Part shown: positions 27,736 through 36,336 of the stretch, piece by piece
How the letters are laid out: the number at the start of each line of letters is the position of its first letter
How positions within the stretch are numbered: the first letter of the stretch is position 1
From: Rhizobiales bacterium 64-17
GTDB lineage: Bacteria > Pseudomonadota > Alphaproteobacteria > Rhizobiales > Xanthobacteraceae
Length of the DNA stretch: 64,000 nucleotides
NCBI GenBank assembly: GCA_001899285.1
Contig: MKWA01000008.1
Span: 124,001 to 188,000, forward strand
Direction: 5' to 3'
Translations under genes and position numbers: made by a program
Notes under the pieces: generated by a model
The model's database searches: none
Seen by the model: the letters and a program-made list of their open reading frames with translations, nothing else
Told to the model about the DNA's origin: nothing

Positions 27736-28197
27736 ATGACCATGACACGATCGACACTGACGGCTCTCGTGGTTCTCGCAGCGGCGGCGGTGACGCTTCC
27801 GCATACGCCCGTGCATGCGCAAAGCACGATGAAGGAATGCGCCGCCGAATGGCAGAAGATGAAGTCTGCCAATCAGACCGGCGGCAAGACCTATCGCGAT
27901 TTCAGCAAGGAGTGCATGTCGAAGTCGAGCGCGGCGCCTGCGGCGGCACCGGCTGCTCCCGCTGCTGCGGCGAAGCCTGCCGCCGCGCCTGCGGCGACCG
28001 CGAGCAAGCCCGCGGCCGCGCCGGCACCGACCACCTCGGCGGCAAAGCCTGCCGACGGACGGCAGGCGATGTATGCGCGCGAGCGCGCCTGCGCCGCCGA
28101 CTGGAAGGCCGACAAGGCCGCCGGCAAAACCGGCAACCAGAAGTGGCCGCAGTACTGGAGCGACTGCAACAAGCGCAAGAAAGCGGCCGGCATGTGA
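27736..28197 (+). CDS. Small secreted Ala-rich protein with a duplicated Cys/Trp repeat
   Basis: A 153-residue secreted protein. A signal peptide (about 1-27, ending PVHAQ) is followed by a repeat unit with CAAEW...KTYRDFSKECM, an Ala/Pro/Lys-rich linker of about 50 residues, and a second unit CAADW...QKWPQYWSDCN. Each unit has one Cys near its start and one near its end, suggesting two small disulfide-closed helical domains on a flexible tether. Start ATG at 27736 or 27742. I do not recognise the gene; no function is inferred. The next gene also encodes a Cys-repeat secreted protein. Confidence 0.75.
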   Translation: MTMTRSTLTALVVLAAAAVTLPHTPVHAQSTMKECAAEWQKMKSANQTGGKTYRDFSKECMSKSSAAPAAAPAAPAAAAKPAAAPAATASKPAAAPAPTTSAAKPADGRQAMYARERACAADWKADKAAGKTGNQKWPQYWSDCNKRKKAAGM

Positions 28198-28276
28198 GTG
28201 CCGGCGTGCATCCTCGGATGCGCATCGTGAGACACGGGCACAATCGCCCGCGTAGGACGTCAACAGGGAGAGAGCG

Positions 28277-28528
28277 ATGAAGAAGCTGGCTTTGATTGTT
28301 GTGGCGGGCGCGTTCCTCGGCGGCATCGGCGCTGCCAATGCGCAGGCGACCTGCAAGACCAATGCGGCGGACAAGAAGCTCGCCGGCGCGGCGATGAATA
28401 GCTTCATGAAGAAGTGCGAGAGCGACGCGCAGAAGTCCTGCGACGCGCAGGCCAAGGAGAAGAAGCTCAACGGCGCCGCCAAGACGAGCTTCACCAAGAA
28501 GTGCGTCACCGACTCGGTCGGAACCTGA
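28277..28528 (+). CDS. PsiF-repeat-type small secreted protein
   Basis: An 83-residue protein with a signal peptide (about 1-23, cleavage near ANAQA) and two repeats of the form C...A..KKL.GAA..SF.KKC, matching PsiF repeats. A strong AGGGAGAG precedes the ATG. It follows the previous Cys-repeat gene by 79 bases and is followed by a bidirectional terminator. PsiF is a phosphate-starvation-inducible protein in Escherichia coli; its biochemical role is unknown. Confidence 0.82.
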   Translation: MKKLALIVVAGAFLGGIGAANAQATCKTNAADKKLAGAAMNSFMKKCESDAQKSCDAQAKEKKLNGAAKTSFTKKCVTDSVGT

Positions 28529-28548
28529 TCCTTCGTTCCTGATCACAA

Positions 28549-28589
28549 GAAAAGACGCGCGGCGTGTCGAGCGCCGCGCGTTTTGTTTT
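28549..28589. terminator. Bidirectional terminator between the PsiF and YciE-type genes
   Basis: CGCGCGGCG and CGCCGCGCG pair around TGTCGAG, with AAAAG on the left and TTTTGTTTT on the right. It serves the plus-strand psiF-like gene and the convergent minus-strand gene. Confidence 0.72.
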
Positions 28590-28601
28590 GTGCGGATCGC
28601 C

Positions 28602-29180
28602 TCAGATCGCCGGGATGCCGGCTTGCGCGGCGAGGATCGCGTCCTGTGTGCGTTTGTCGAGCTTGCGCGGTTTGCGCAGCATCGCCTTCTTGTTGATCCT
28701 GGTGCGGGCGATGGTGTTGAGCTTTTTGTCGGTCGCCTTCTCTTCCTTGAGATTGGCGGCGAACAGCCGTGCCACGTCGGCATGGCCGAGCAGCTTCGCC
28801 CATGCCGTGAGCGTGCCGTAACGCGTGATCTCGTAGTGTTCGACGGCCTGCGCGGCGGCGATAAGCGCCGCGTTGAGCACCATCTTGTCGGTGATCTCGC
28901 CGGCGATCTCGTTGGTCTCGTCGATGATGCCGTCGATCGCCGGGCACTTGGTGCCCTGCGGCTTCAGTTTCAATTTCTTGAACGCCTGATCGAGCCGCTT
29001 GATCTGGCCGCGCGTCTGTTTGAGATGCGTCTGGAAGCCCTTCTTCAACTCGCGGTCGGACGCCTTCGCCGCCATGTCCGGCAGCGCCTTCGCGATCTGG
29101 TGTTCGGCGTAATAGATGTCCTGCAGCGTATGGACGAACAGATCGTTCATCGTCGTGATGTCGGGTGAAAACCAGCCCAT
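28602..29180 (-). CDS. YciE/YciF-type (DUF892) ferritin-like protein
   Basis: A 192-residue, mainly helical protein. The N-terminal FVHTLQDIYYAEHQIAKALPDMA is the DUF892 signature, with Glu/His residues in ferritin-like helix positions (for example EHQIA and the later VEHYEITRYGTL). The C-terminus is Lys/Arg-rich. DUF892 members are stress-related in Enterobacteria; the iron-binding role here is inference. It is convergent with the PsiF gene and divergent from the RidA gene. Confidence 0.85.
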   Translation of the reverse strand: MGWFSPDITTMNDLFVHTLQDIYYAEHQIAKALPDMAAKASDRELKKGFQTHLKQTRGQIKRLDQAFKKLKLKPQGTKCPAIDGIIDETNEIAGEITDKMVLNAALIAAAQAVEHYEITRYGTLTAWAKLLGHADVARLFAANLKEEKATDKKLNTIARTRINKKAMLRKPRKLDKRTQDAILAAQAGIPAI

Positions 29181-29356
29181 GATGCTCCTCCTGTCGCAAC
29201 GCGCTGTTGCCTGCTGACCTGATAAGCCGCGCCCGGCCGCCCAGGTTCCGCGATACTGCCGCGACAGACACGGGCGCGTCGGGTCCGGTTGCAGGACCGG
29301 CCGCGTTTGCTTAGAAGCGGCGTCGATTTTCCCTTCCGTTTGCAGAGGATCGAACC

Positions 29357-29707
29357 ATGAGCATCGAACGTCTTGAGACCGGGCCGCGCATGAGCCAGGC
29401 CGTGGTGCACGGCAACACCGTCTATCTCGCCGGCACCGTCTCCGAGAGCCCGAAGGGCAAGTCGGTCACCGAGCAGACCAAGAGCGTGCTGTCGCAGATT
29501 GACGCGCTGCTGAAGAAGGCCGGCACCGACAAGAGCAAGCTCATCTCGGCCAATATCTGGATCACCGACATGGCGAATTTCGCTGAAATGAACGCGGTGT
29601 GGGACGCCTGGGTCTCGCCCGGCAACACGCCGGCGCGCGCCACGGTCGAGGCGAAGCTGGCGACGCCCGACTACAAGGTCGAGATCATGGTGGTCGCGGC
29701 GAAATAA
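29357..29707 (+). CDS. RidA/YjgF-family protein
   Basis: A 116-residue trimeric-type protein. It has YLAGTVSESPKGKSVTEQTKSVLSQID, then AGTDKSKLISANIWITDMANFAEMNAVWDAWV, and the C-terminal PARATVEAKLATPDYKVEI, which holds the conserved Arg that binds the imine/carboxylate. RidA family proteins hydrolyse reactive enamines or imines, but only the Arg-containing clade has that activity shown. It precedes the unknown gene at 29712 by 4 bases. Confidence 0.88.
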   Translation: MSIERLETGPRMSQAVVHGNTVYLAGTVSESPKGKSVTEQTKSVLSQIDALLKKAGTDKSKLISANIWITDMANFAEMNAVWDAWVSPGNTPARATVEAKLATPDYKVEIMVVAAK

Positions 29708-29711
29708 ATGC

Positions 29712-30353
29712 ATGACCACGCAGCCGGGCATTCTGGCGATCTGGAATGACTGCCGGCCCGGCGGCGAGGCCGCGTTCGAGCATTGGTTTCAGAGCGAACA
29801 TCTGTTCGAGCGGCTCGACGTGCCGGGCTTTCTCTACGGACGCCGCCATCAGGCGGTGTCCGGCTCGCCCGGCTTCTTCAATTTCTATCTGACCGACAGT
29901 CCCGCGGTGCTGGTCTCGCCAGCCTATCGCGCGCGGCTCGACGATCCGACGCCGATGACGCGGATGATCATGTCGGACGTGTTCGCCAACATGCACCGCA
30001 CGGTGTGCACCCGCAGCGTCCGCCACGGGCGCTTCCGGGGCGCCTATGCGGTGACCGCGCGCGCCGCCGCCATCGCCGAGTTGCCGGGCGCGGAAGACCT
30101 GATCGCCGAGATGACGACGCGTGACGCGGTGGCGAGCGGCGAACTCTGGGTCAGCGCCGAGGCCCCCGGCCAAGCGGCCTCGGTCGAGGAGACCCTGCGC
30201 GGCGGCGATCAAAAGATCGGTGCCTGTCTGATGCTGGAAACGCTGCGAGAGGTTGATGCGACCGCGCTCGCCGCCACGGTGGCCGCGCGCTATCCGCGCG
30301 CGGCGGTCGGTGTCTATCGGGTGTTGTGCCAGATCGGCCGCGGCGATCTCTAA
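29712..30353 (+). CDS. Hypothetical protein, possible dimeric alpha/beta-barrel fold
   Basis: A 213-residue soluble protein of unknown function. The segment FEHWFQSEHLFERLDVPGF is of the kind seen in EthD/DUF4286-like ferredoxin-fold proteins (His plus Glu, then a VPGF turn), and it ends with VGVYRVLCQIGRG. I cannot place it in a defined family. It is 4 bases after ridA, so almost certainly in the same transcript. No membrane segment or signal peptide is visible. Confidence 0.7.
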   Translation: MTTQPGILAIWNDCRPGGEAAFEHWFQSEHLFERLDVPGFLYGRRHQAVSGSPGFFNFYLTDSPAVLVSPAYRARLDDPTPMTRMIMSDVFANMHRTVCTRSVRHGRFRGAYAVTARAAAIAELPGAEDLIAEMTTRDAVASGELWVSAEAPGQAASVEETLRGGDQKIGACLMLETLREVDATALAATVAARYPRAAVGVYRVLCQIGRGDL

Positions 30354-30371
30354 ATCGTCGCGCGTTGGCGT

Positions 30372-31526
<1,155 letters not shown>

Positions 31527-31779
31527 AGGCGACGCAGCCGGTGACGCGGGACCAACAAACCGACTGGCCGCATCCTGATCCGGCAAGGTAAAGATCGCGT
31601 TAGCGATAACTAGGCAAAAAGTTCCGTTTGCTGAGGAAAAGCAAAGAGTTACGAGGAAGTAAACAATCGCCGTTGGACCTTGAAACCTCCTTCGGCGATG
31701 ATCGTTGGAACAAGCCGGAATCGCGTGCCACCGTGGCAACCATGCGATTGCGGACGGAATGGGCACGAGGGACTGACCG

Positions 31780-32709
31780 ATGCGCTGGGATGATTTCCGC
31801 CGGAGCGACAATGTCGAGGATTATCGCGACAGCAGCGGCGGCGGAGGCGGTTTCAATCTTCCCGGCGGCATCAATGTCGGCGGTGGCGGTGGGCTCGGCA
31901 TCGGCACCGTGGTGGTGCTCGGCCTGCTTGGCTGGGCGTTCGGCATTGATCCGTCGATCCTGATCGGCGGCGCAGAAGTCCTCACCGGCGGGCAGCAGCG
32001 TTACGAACGCCAGATCGAACAGCAGGCGCCGTCGCAGACCGGCAAGCCGAAGGATGCAAGCGGCGATTTCGTCGCCGCCGTGCTTGGCGACACCGAAGAC
32101 ACCTGGAACGCGATCTTCAAGGAGAACGGTCAGCAATACCGTCCGCCCAAGCTGCGGCTGTTCCGCGGCGCGATCCAGGGCGGTTGCGGCTTCGCGCAGG
32201 CGGCGATGGGACCGTTCTATTGCCCGACCGATCGCCGCGTCTATATCGACACCTCGTTCTTTCAGGAGATCGAGCAGCGCTTCCGCGGCTGCTCCGGTCC
32301 GGCCTGTAAATTCGCGCAAGCCTATGTGCTGGCGCATGAGGTCGGCCATCACGTGCAGAACCTGCTCGGCATTCTGCCGAAGGCGCAGGAAGCGCAGCAG
32401 GCGTCGGGCAACCGCGCGGCCGCGAACCGCATTCAGGTGCGTGTCGAACTGCAGGCCGACTGCTTCGCCGGCGTGTGGGCCGCGCGCTCCAACCAGCGCC
32501 GCAACTTCATCGATCCGGGCGACATCGACGCCGCGTTGCAGACCGCGAACGCGATCGGCGACGACACCCTGCAGCGCAAGGCGCAGGGCAGGGTGGTGCC
32601 GGACAGCTTCACCCACGGCTCGGCCGAGCAGCGCAAGCGCTGGTTCATGACCGGCTTCCAGAGCGGCAAGGTCTCCGCCTGCAACACGTTCGGCGCGTCG
32701 TCGATCTGA
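31780..32709 (+). CDS. Neutral zinc metallopeptidase (YpfJ/KPN_02809 family)
   Basis: A 309-residue protein. It starts MRWDDFRRS, has a Gly-rich stretch (about 18-40) next to a membrane segment, and carries the zinc motif H-E-V-G-H in VLAHEVGHHVQNLLG near residue 187. The third ligand region is VELQADCFAGVWAA. It probably is a membrane-anchored protease facing the periplasm; no substrate is known. It is divergent from ccrM. Confidence 0.88.
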   Translation: MRWDDFRRSDNVEDYRDSSGGGGGFNLPGGINVGGGGGLGIGTVVVLGLLGWAFGIDPSILIGGAEVLTGGQQRYERQIEQQAPSQTGKPKDASGDFVAAVLGDTEDTWNAIFKENGQQYRPPKLRLFRGAIQGGCGFAQAAMGPFYCPTDRRVYIDTSFFQEIEQRFRGCSGPACKFAQAYVLAHEVGHHVQNLLGILPKAQEAQQASGNRAAANRIQVRVELQADCFAGVWAARSNQRRNFIDPGDIDAALQTANAIGDDTLQRKAQGRVVPDSFTHGSAEQRKRWFMTGFQSGKVSACNTFGASSI

Positions 32710-32727
32710 TCTGTCGGGAGGAAAGCC

Positions 32728-33291
32728 ATGCCCGGCGTCGATACGGCGCGCCCGTTCATCCCGCTGCGGATCGCGGTGCTGACGGTGTCCGACACCCGCG
32801 AATTCGCGGATGACAAATCCGGCATGGTGTTCGTCGAGCGGATCGCGGCGGCGGGGCATCAGCTTGCCGACCGTGCCATCGTCCGCGATGACGTCGAGGC
32901 GATCCGCGCCAAGGTGAAAGCCTGGATCGCCGACCACGCCATCGACGTGGTGATCACCACCGGCGGCACCGGCTTCACCGGCCGCGACGTGACGCCGGAG
33001 GCGGTCGAGCCGCTGTTCGAGAAGCGAATGGACGGTTTCTCCACCGCGTTTCACATGGTCAGCTTTCCGAAGATCGGCACCTCGACGATCCAGACGCGGG
33101 CGACGGCGGGGACCGCGCAGTCCACCTTCATCTTCTGCGTGCCGGGCTCGCCCGGCGCCTGCAAGGATGCGTGGGACGGCATCCTCGTGCATCAGCTCGA
33201 CTACCGCTATCGCCCCTGCAACTTCGTCGAGATCCTGCCGCGGCTCGACGAACATCTGCGCCGCGAGAAAGCAAAAGGCGCGACGGCGTAA
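32728..33291 (+). CDS. moaB: Molybdopterin adenylyltransferase-like protein MoaB
   Basis: A 187-residue MoaB/MogA-family protein. It has VLTVSDTR at the start, the TTGGTGFTGRDVTPEAVEP loop (about 75-95) and a FCVPGSPGACKDAWDG segment near residue 135. Such proteins bind molybdopterin and take part in the adenylylation and metal-insertion steps. GGGAGG lies upstream of the ATG. MoaB and MogA are not easily told apart by these motifs. Confidence 0.88.
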   Translation: MPGVDTARPFIPLRIAVLTVSDTREFADDKSGMVFVERIAAAGHQLADRAIVRDDVEAIRAKVKAWIADHAIDVVITTGGTGFTGRDVTPEAVEPLFEKRMDGFSTAFHMVSFPKIGTSTIQTRATAGTAQSTFIFCVPGSPGACKDAWDGILVHQLDYRYRPCNFVEILPRLDEHLRREKAKGATA

Positions 33292-33309
33292 CGCAAGAGG
33301 ACGCTCTCG

Positions 33310-33651
33310 ATGGCGACCGCCGCGCAGCTTCGCAAGATCGCCCTGTCGCTCGACGGCACGACCGAAGCGCCGCATTTCGATCGCGCCGCGTTCAAGGTGA
33401 AGCGGATCTACGTAACGCTCGCCGCCGACAGGAAGACCGCGAATTTCAAGTTCAGCCCCGACGAGCAGGAGCTGAAATGTCTGGTCGCGCCGGATGCGTT
33501 CGCCGCGATCCCCAATGCGTGGGGCAAGCAGGGCTGGACCTGCGGCACGCTCGCGGCGCTGTCGGAGGCCGAACTGCGCGCCGCGCTGGAGATGGCGTGG
33601 CGGCACGCGCAGCCGCCGGCGAAGAAAACGAAGCGCAAAGCAGCGCGGTGA
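33310..33651 (+). CDS. MmcQ/YjbR-family DNA-binding protein
   Basis: A 113-residue protein of the MmcQ/YjbR fold (double-psi or CyaY-like, DNA-binding). It has the early ALSLDGTTEAPHFDRAAFKVK and a final basic stretch KKTKRKAAR. Start ATG at 33310 is preceded by a modest purine run. It is 18 bases downstream of moaB. The family role is not firmly established. Confidence 0.82.
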   Translation: MATAAQLRKIALSLDGTTEAPHFDRAAFKVKRIYVTLAADRKTANFKFSPDEQELKCLVAPDAFAAIPNAWGKQGWTCGTLAALSEAELRAALEMAWRHAQPPAKKTKRKAAR

Positions 33652-33681
33652 GGTCTTCGCGCCACTCTATGATCTTTGCTC

Positions 33682-33744
33682 CGCCTCATCCTGAGGAGCG
33701 CGCCGGAGCCGCAGGCGAAGGTGCGCGTCTCGAAGGAGAGGCGG
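33682..33744. repeat. Intergenic palindromic repeat (CCTCA...TGAGG type)
   Basis: CCTCATCCTGAGGAGCGCGC is followed after about 25 bases by GCGCGTCTCGAAGGAGAGGC, giving a hairpin. The general pattern matches, from memory, short palindromic repeats in Bradyrhizobium-type genomes. No ORF covers it. Confidence 0.55.
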
Positions 33745-33753
33745 CCGGTGAAA

Positions 33754-33885
33754 CCCTCGCCCCGTTGACGGGGAGAGGGTGGCGAGCATGAAATGCGAGC
33801 CGGGTGAGGGGGTAAAATCCGAAGAAAGTTGCCCCTCACCCGACCTCGCAAGCTCGGTCGACCTCTCCCCGCATGCGGGGAGAGG
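33754..33885. repeat. Inverted pair of a GGGGAGAGG/CCCTCACCC repeat
   Basis: The left copy (33754-33812) contains CGGGGAGAGGGTGGCGAGC, and GAGCCGGGTGAGGGG. The right copy (33831-33885) reads CCCCTCACCCGACCTCGC and CTCTCCCCGCATGCGGGGAG, in opposite order. Within each copy are smaller palindromes. It fills the gap after the YjbR gene and has no credible gene. Confidence 0.6.
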
Positions 33886-33915
33886 TTCAGAAAGCGCACG
33901 GTCCCGTATCGGACC

Positions 33916-33943
33916 CTTGACTTTCTTCCTATATGCCTATAAT
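33916..33943 (+). promoter_or_regulatory. Sigma-70 promoter reading into a gene-free region
   Basis: CTTGAC (33916-33921), a 16-base spacer and TATAAT (33938-33943) make a near-ideal alphaproteobacterial housekeeping promoter on the plus strand. The next annotated plus-strand gene is more than 2 kb away, beyond the minus-strand MarR-GNAT gene. The stretch downstream (33950-34440) is hairpin-rich with no convincing coding potential. Confidence 0.55.
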
Positions 33944-33949
33944 CCTATC

Positions 33950-34440
33950 TGTGTCCTGTTCACGAGGGGCGTCATCTAGAGGCGTCTTGATGGTGGAGCA
34001 GGATGCGGCGCCCGCGCGCAGGTCTCGCACCCTGCGTCCGGGACGCCCTGGGTTTGCCGTCCGCCCCAACTAAGTGGGGCCGCCCGCAAGGGCTGGACGG
34101 GGTAGGACGAATGCGGGCCAAAGCCCGCAGGAACAAGGCTGGCCTCGATCTCGCAAGGATCGAAAGCCGTCTGTCCGCGCCCCGGAAGCACGGTCCCAGG
34201 GAGCGAAATCGCCGCGATGATGGAGCGCCGCAAGGCGCGCGTGTCTCCGCTCGCACGGAGACGCGCTCCGGTGTCGTCGCGAGGTGGCATCGGAAACCGA
34301 GACGTTGCGCTTCGCGGCGCTCCGTCCCCCTCGATCAATGATCGAGGGATGAAAAAACTCCGGCGCCCCCGCGCCGTAAAGAACAGGGGCGGTGATGCTT
34401 GTCCGAAAACAGGCGGGCTGTTTGACAATCTATCGGATGA
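33950..34440 (+). other. Hairpin-rich stretch, candidate non-coding RNA or repeat
   Basis: Between the promoter and the next repeat I see several perfect hairpins: GCGGGC/GCCCGC at 34113-34128, TCGATC/GATCGA at 34145-34163, GTCTCCG/CGGAGAC at 34243-34262, and CCCTCGATC/GATCGAGGG at 34328-34348. Open frames exist on both strands but have the repetitive Arg/Pro/Ala-rich composition of shadows. A possible 72-residue ORF starting at 34349 (ATGAAAAAACTCC) is weak. It could be a structured RNA or an old repeat family. Confidence 0.35.
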
Positions 34441-34464
34441 CAAGAGCCAGGCACGGCTTTCACT

Positions 34465-34516
34465 CCACCTCACCCTGAGGGCCGCGCAAAGCGCGGCGTC
34501 TCGAAGGACGAGGTGG
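34465..34516. repeat. Palindromic intergenic repeat
   Basis: CCACCTCACCCTGAGG ... CTCGAAGGACGAGGTGG forms an imperfect palindrome with a GCGCAAAGCGC-like inner stem. Confidence 0.5.
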
Positions 34517-34532
34517 CCCCGGCACCGCGCCC

Positions 34533-34598
34533 GCCTCATGGTTCGAGACGGCCCGCCTTCGCTCTAACGAGCGAAGGCAAGCCTCCTCACCATGAGGC
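34533..34598. repeat. Palindromic repeat with GCCTCATGGT/ACCATGAGGC ends
   Basis: GCCTCATGGT (34533-34542) pairs with ACCATGAGGC (34589-34598). An inner stem, GCCTTCGCTC/GAGCGAAGGC, lies at 34554-34578. The sequence resembles CCTCATGG palindromes common in Bradyrhizobium-like genomes. A run of seven AG dinucleotides (34601-34615) follows. Confidence 0.6.
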
Positions 34599-34626
34599 TC
34601 AGAGAGAGAGAGAGACGCGCAACGAA

Positions 34627-35574
34627 CTACAACTTCAAATCCCACGTCTCGCCGACGATCTCCGGGCCCCAGTCGCTGTGCGGCTTGGTCGCGGTCAGCG
34701 TGAAGCCGGCGCGCTGGTAGATGCGCCGCGCGCTGGTGAGGATGCTGTGGGTCCACAACGTCACATGGCGATAGCCGGCGGCGCGGGCGAACGCGATGCA
34801 TTCCTGCGTCAATCGTTCGCCGATGCCGTGGCCGCGCGCCCACGGCTCGACCAGCAGTAGGCGGATGCGCGCCGTCTCGTCGGAATCTTTCATCAAAAAG
34901 ATCGAGCCTGCGCGTGCGCCGTCACGTTCGGCGATCCAGCAGCGTTCGCGCCGCGGATCGTGCTTCTCGACGAAATCGGCGGCGATGCGCGCGCACAGGC
35001 CCTCGAACGGGCCAAGCCAGCCGTAGTCGCGCCCGTAGATTTCGCCGTGCCGCGCGACGATCCAGCCGAAATCGCCGGGCGCGGGCGCGCGGAGAATGAA
35101 CGGCACAGCCGGTGTGTCGTCCGAGAGCGCGCGGCGGATCGTGTCCATCGCCGCGGCCACATCCTGCTGCGCGGAATCCGGCAGCGCGGCGAGCATCTCG
35201 CCGATGCCGCGGCGGGTCGCGGCCTCCAGCGTCTCATACTGGCGGCGGCCGCGCGCGGTGGCTGACAGCAGCGTCTGCCGGCCGTCGGTCTTCGAGACTT
35301 CGCGGCGGATCAGCCCGTCCTTCTCGAACCGCGACAGGATGCGGCTGAGATAGCCGTTGTCGAGGCCGAGATCGCGGGCGATCTCGCCGGCGGCAGGGTG
35401 GTCGCGATGGATGATCTCATAGAGTGCGCGCGCTTCCGTGAGCGAGAACGGGCTCGCCTGGTAATGCGCTTCGAGCACGCCGATGCGCTGGGTGTAGAAG
35501 CGGTTGAAGGCGCGGACCGCATCGATGCGGTCGGCAGGCGGGAAAGCAGGGGTGGGGGCGTCGGTGTCCGGCAT
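34627..35574 (-). CDS. MarR-type regulator fused to a GNAT acetyltransferase
   Basis: A 315-residue protein. The first about 150 residues are a MarR winged-helix domain (RAFNRFYTQRIGVL, HPAAGEIARDLGLDNGYLSRILSRFEKDGLI, with an arginine-rich wing). The second half is a GNAT domain with the acetyl-CoA loop LVEPWARGHGIGERLTQECIAFARAAGYRH near residues 240-270. Such fusions are common in Alphaproteobacteria. An 18-bp perfect palindrome lies 27-44 bases upstream of the start, which fits autoregulation. The acetylation target is unknown. Confidence 0.9.
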   Translation of the reverse strand: MPDTDAPTPAFPPADRIDAVRAFNRFYTQRIGVLEAHYQASPFSLTEARALYEIIHRDHPAAGEIARDLGLDNGYLSRILSRFEKDGLIRREVSKTDGRQTLLSATARGRRQYETLEAATRRGIGEMLAALPDSAQQDVAAAMDTIRRALSDDTPAVPFILRAPAPGDFGWIVARHGEIYGRDYGWLGPFEGLCARIAADFVEKHDPRRERCWIAERDGARAGSIFLMKDSDETARIRLLLVEPWARGHGIGERLTQECIAFARAAGYRHVTLWTHSILTSARRIYQRAGFTLTATKPHSDWGPEIVGETWDLKL

Positions 35575-35593
35575 CGGTGTTTTTCCTGATGCC

Positions 35594-35625
35594 TGACACA
35601 GTCAAATAATTATTTGACTAAGTCA
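35594..35625. promoter_or_regulatory. MarR-type operator palindrome
   Basis: GTCAAATAATTATTTGAC (35601-35618) is a perfect 18-bp palindrome. It is flanked by outer half-sites TGAC (35594-35597) and GTCA (35622-35625), each 3 bases away. Length and symmetry suit a winged-helix dimer, and it is centred about 36 bases upstream of the MarR-GNAT start codon. Confidence 0.7.
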
Positions 35626-36187
35626 ACGATCTGGCCGTGGCCCCCAGCAGCAGGATCTTGCGCCGGCCGATGCGCCGCAGGAACTCCGCTTCCGGGTTGC
35701 CGGCGTTCGGCCGGTGGCCGCCGAGGCTGCGGTAGAGTTGCTTGGAAATGATCAGGCCCTGATCCGGCCGCACCCCGCCGAACAGCGCGGCGCCGAGCGC
35801 GCTGAAAGCCTGCGCCAGCGGCGCCTGCGCGCGCGGGGCGGGGCGGAACGCGGCCGAACGGCGCGGGCCGGCCATCGGCGCTTCCTCCATGAAGCGGCCG
35901 ACCTCGTCGACCCAGTTCACATCCGGAACGCTGCCGGCGCGCAGGAACATCAACCATGGCGACCGGGCCGTGGTCGCGGCATCCTTGAGCCGGGTGCCGA
36001 GCGGTTCGGCCGAGACCACGAACTGGCAACCGGCGTGATCGGCGACCTGCGCGGTCGCATCCACCGAGCCGCCGTCGGTGACGATGACGTCACTGATCAG
36101 CCCGGCGGTGGCGCCAGGCACCAGCGCGGCGAGCGTCGGCACGAGGCTGCGCTCCGACTCGCGGGTGTGGATGATGACTGTCAGCAT
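35618..36187 (-). CDS. Glycosyltransferase family 2-like protein
   Basis: A protein of 189 residues from the ATG at 36185-36187. It has an N-terminal GT-A-like strand and loop: TVIIHTRESERSLVPTLAAL, then VIVTDGGSVDATAQVADHAGC, and a FLRAGSVPDVNWVDE region where DxD would be expected. It is short for a GT2 and lacks a clear DxD, so a substrate cannot be inferred. It sits upstream of the MarR-GNAT gene on the same strand, and its stop falls inside the MarR operator. Confidence 0.6.
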   Translation of the reverse strand: MLTVIIHTRESERSLVPTLAALVPGATAGLISDVIVTDGGSVDATAQVADHAGCQFVVSAEPLGTRLKDAATTARSPWLMFLRAGSVPDVNWVDEVGRFMEEAPMAGPRRSAAFRPAPRAQAPLAQAFSALGAALFGGVRPDQGLIISKQLYRSLGGHRPNAGNPEAEFLRRIGRRKILLLGATARSLT

Positions 36188-36336
36188 GGAACCGGTCGCA
36201 TCGCGGCGGCATTGATACCACATCAGGTATGCCCGTCTGCGTATCTAAAGGCTGTAAGCGACCGGTGGATGGTCGCACGGGCGCTCTTGCGACAATGTTC
36301 ACGTTATGTTCTTATCGTTGCATTCAGGGTGCACCG

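Noticed and set aside
31600-33606. A 668-codon minus-strand open frame covering the zinc peptidase, moaB and YjbR genes
   Set aside because: It crosses three real genes on the other strand and has no domain resemblance.
34003-34341. Plus-strand frames of about 112-116 codons in the gene-free region
   Set aside because: Composition dominated by Arg, Ala and Pro; no ribosome binding site or domain. The weak 34349 ORF is mentioned only as a possibility.
33976-34539. A 187-codon minus-strand frame through the gene-free region
   Set aside because: It has the Pro/Arg/Ala-rich composition of a shadow, runs through repeats and hairpins, and has no recognised domain. Kept only as part of the non-coding candidate.
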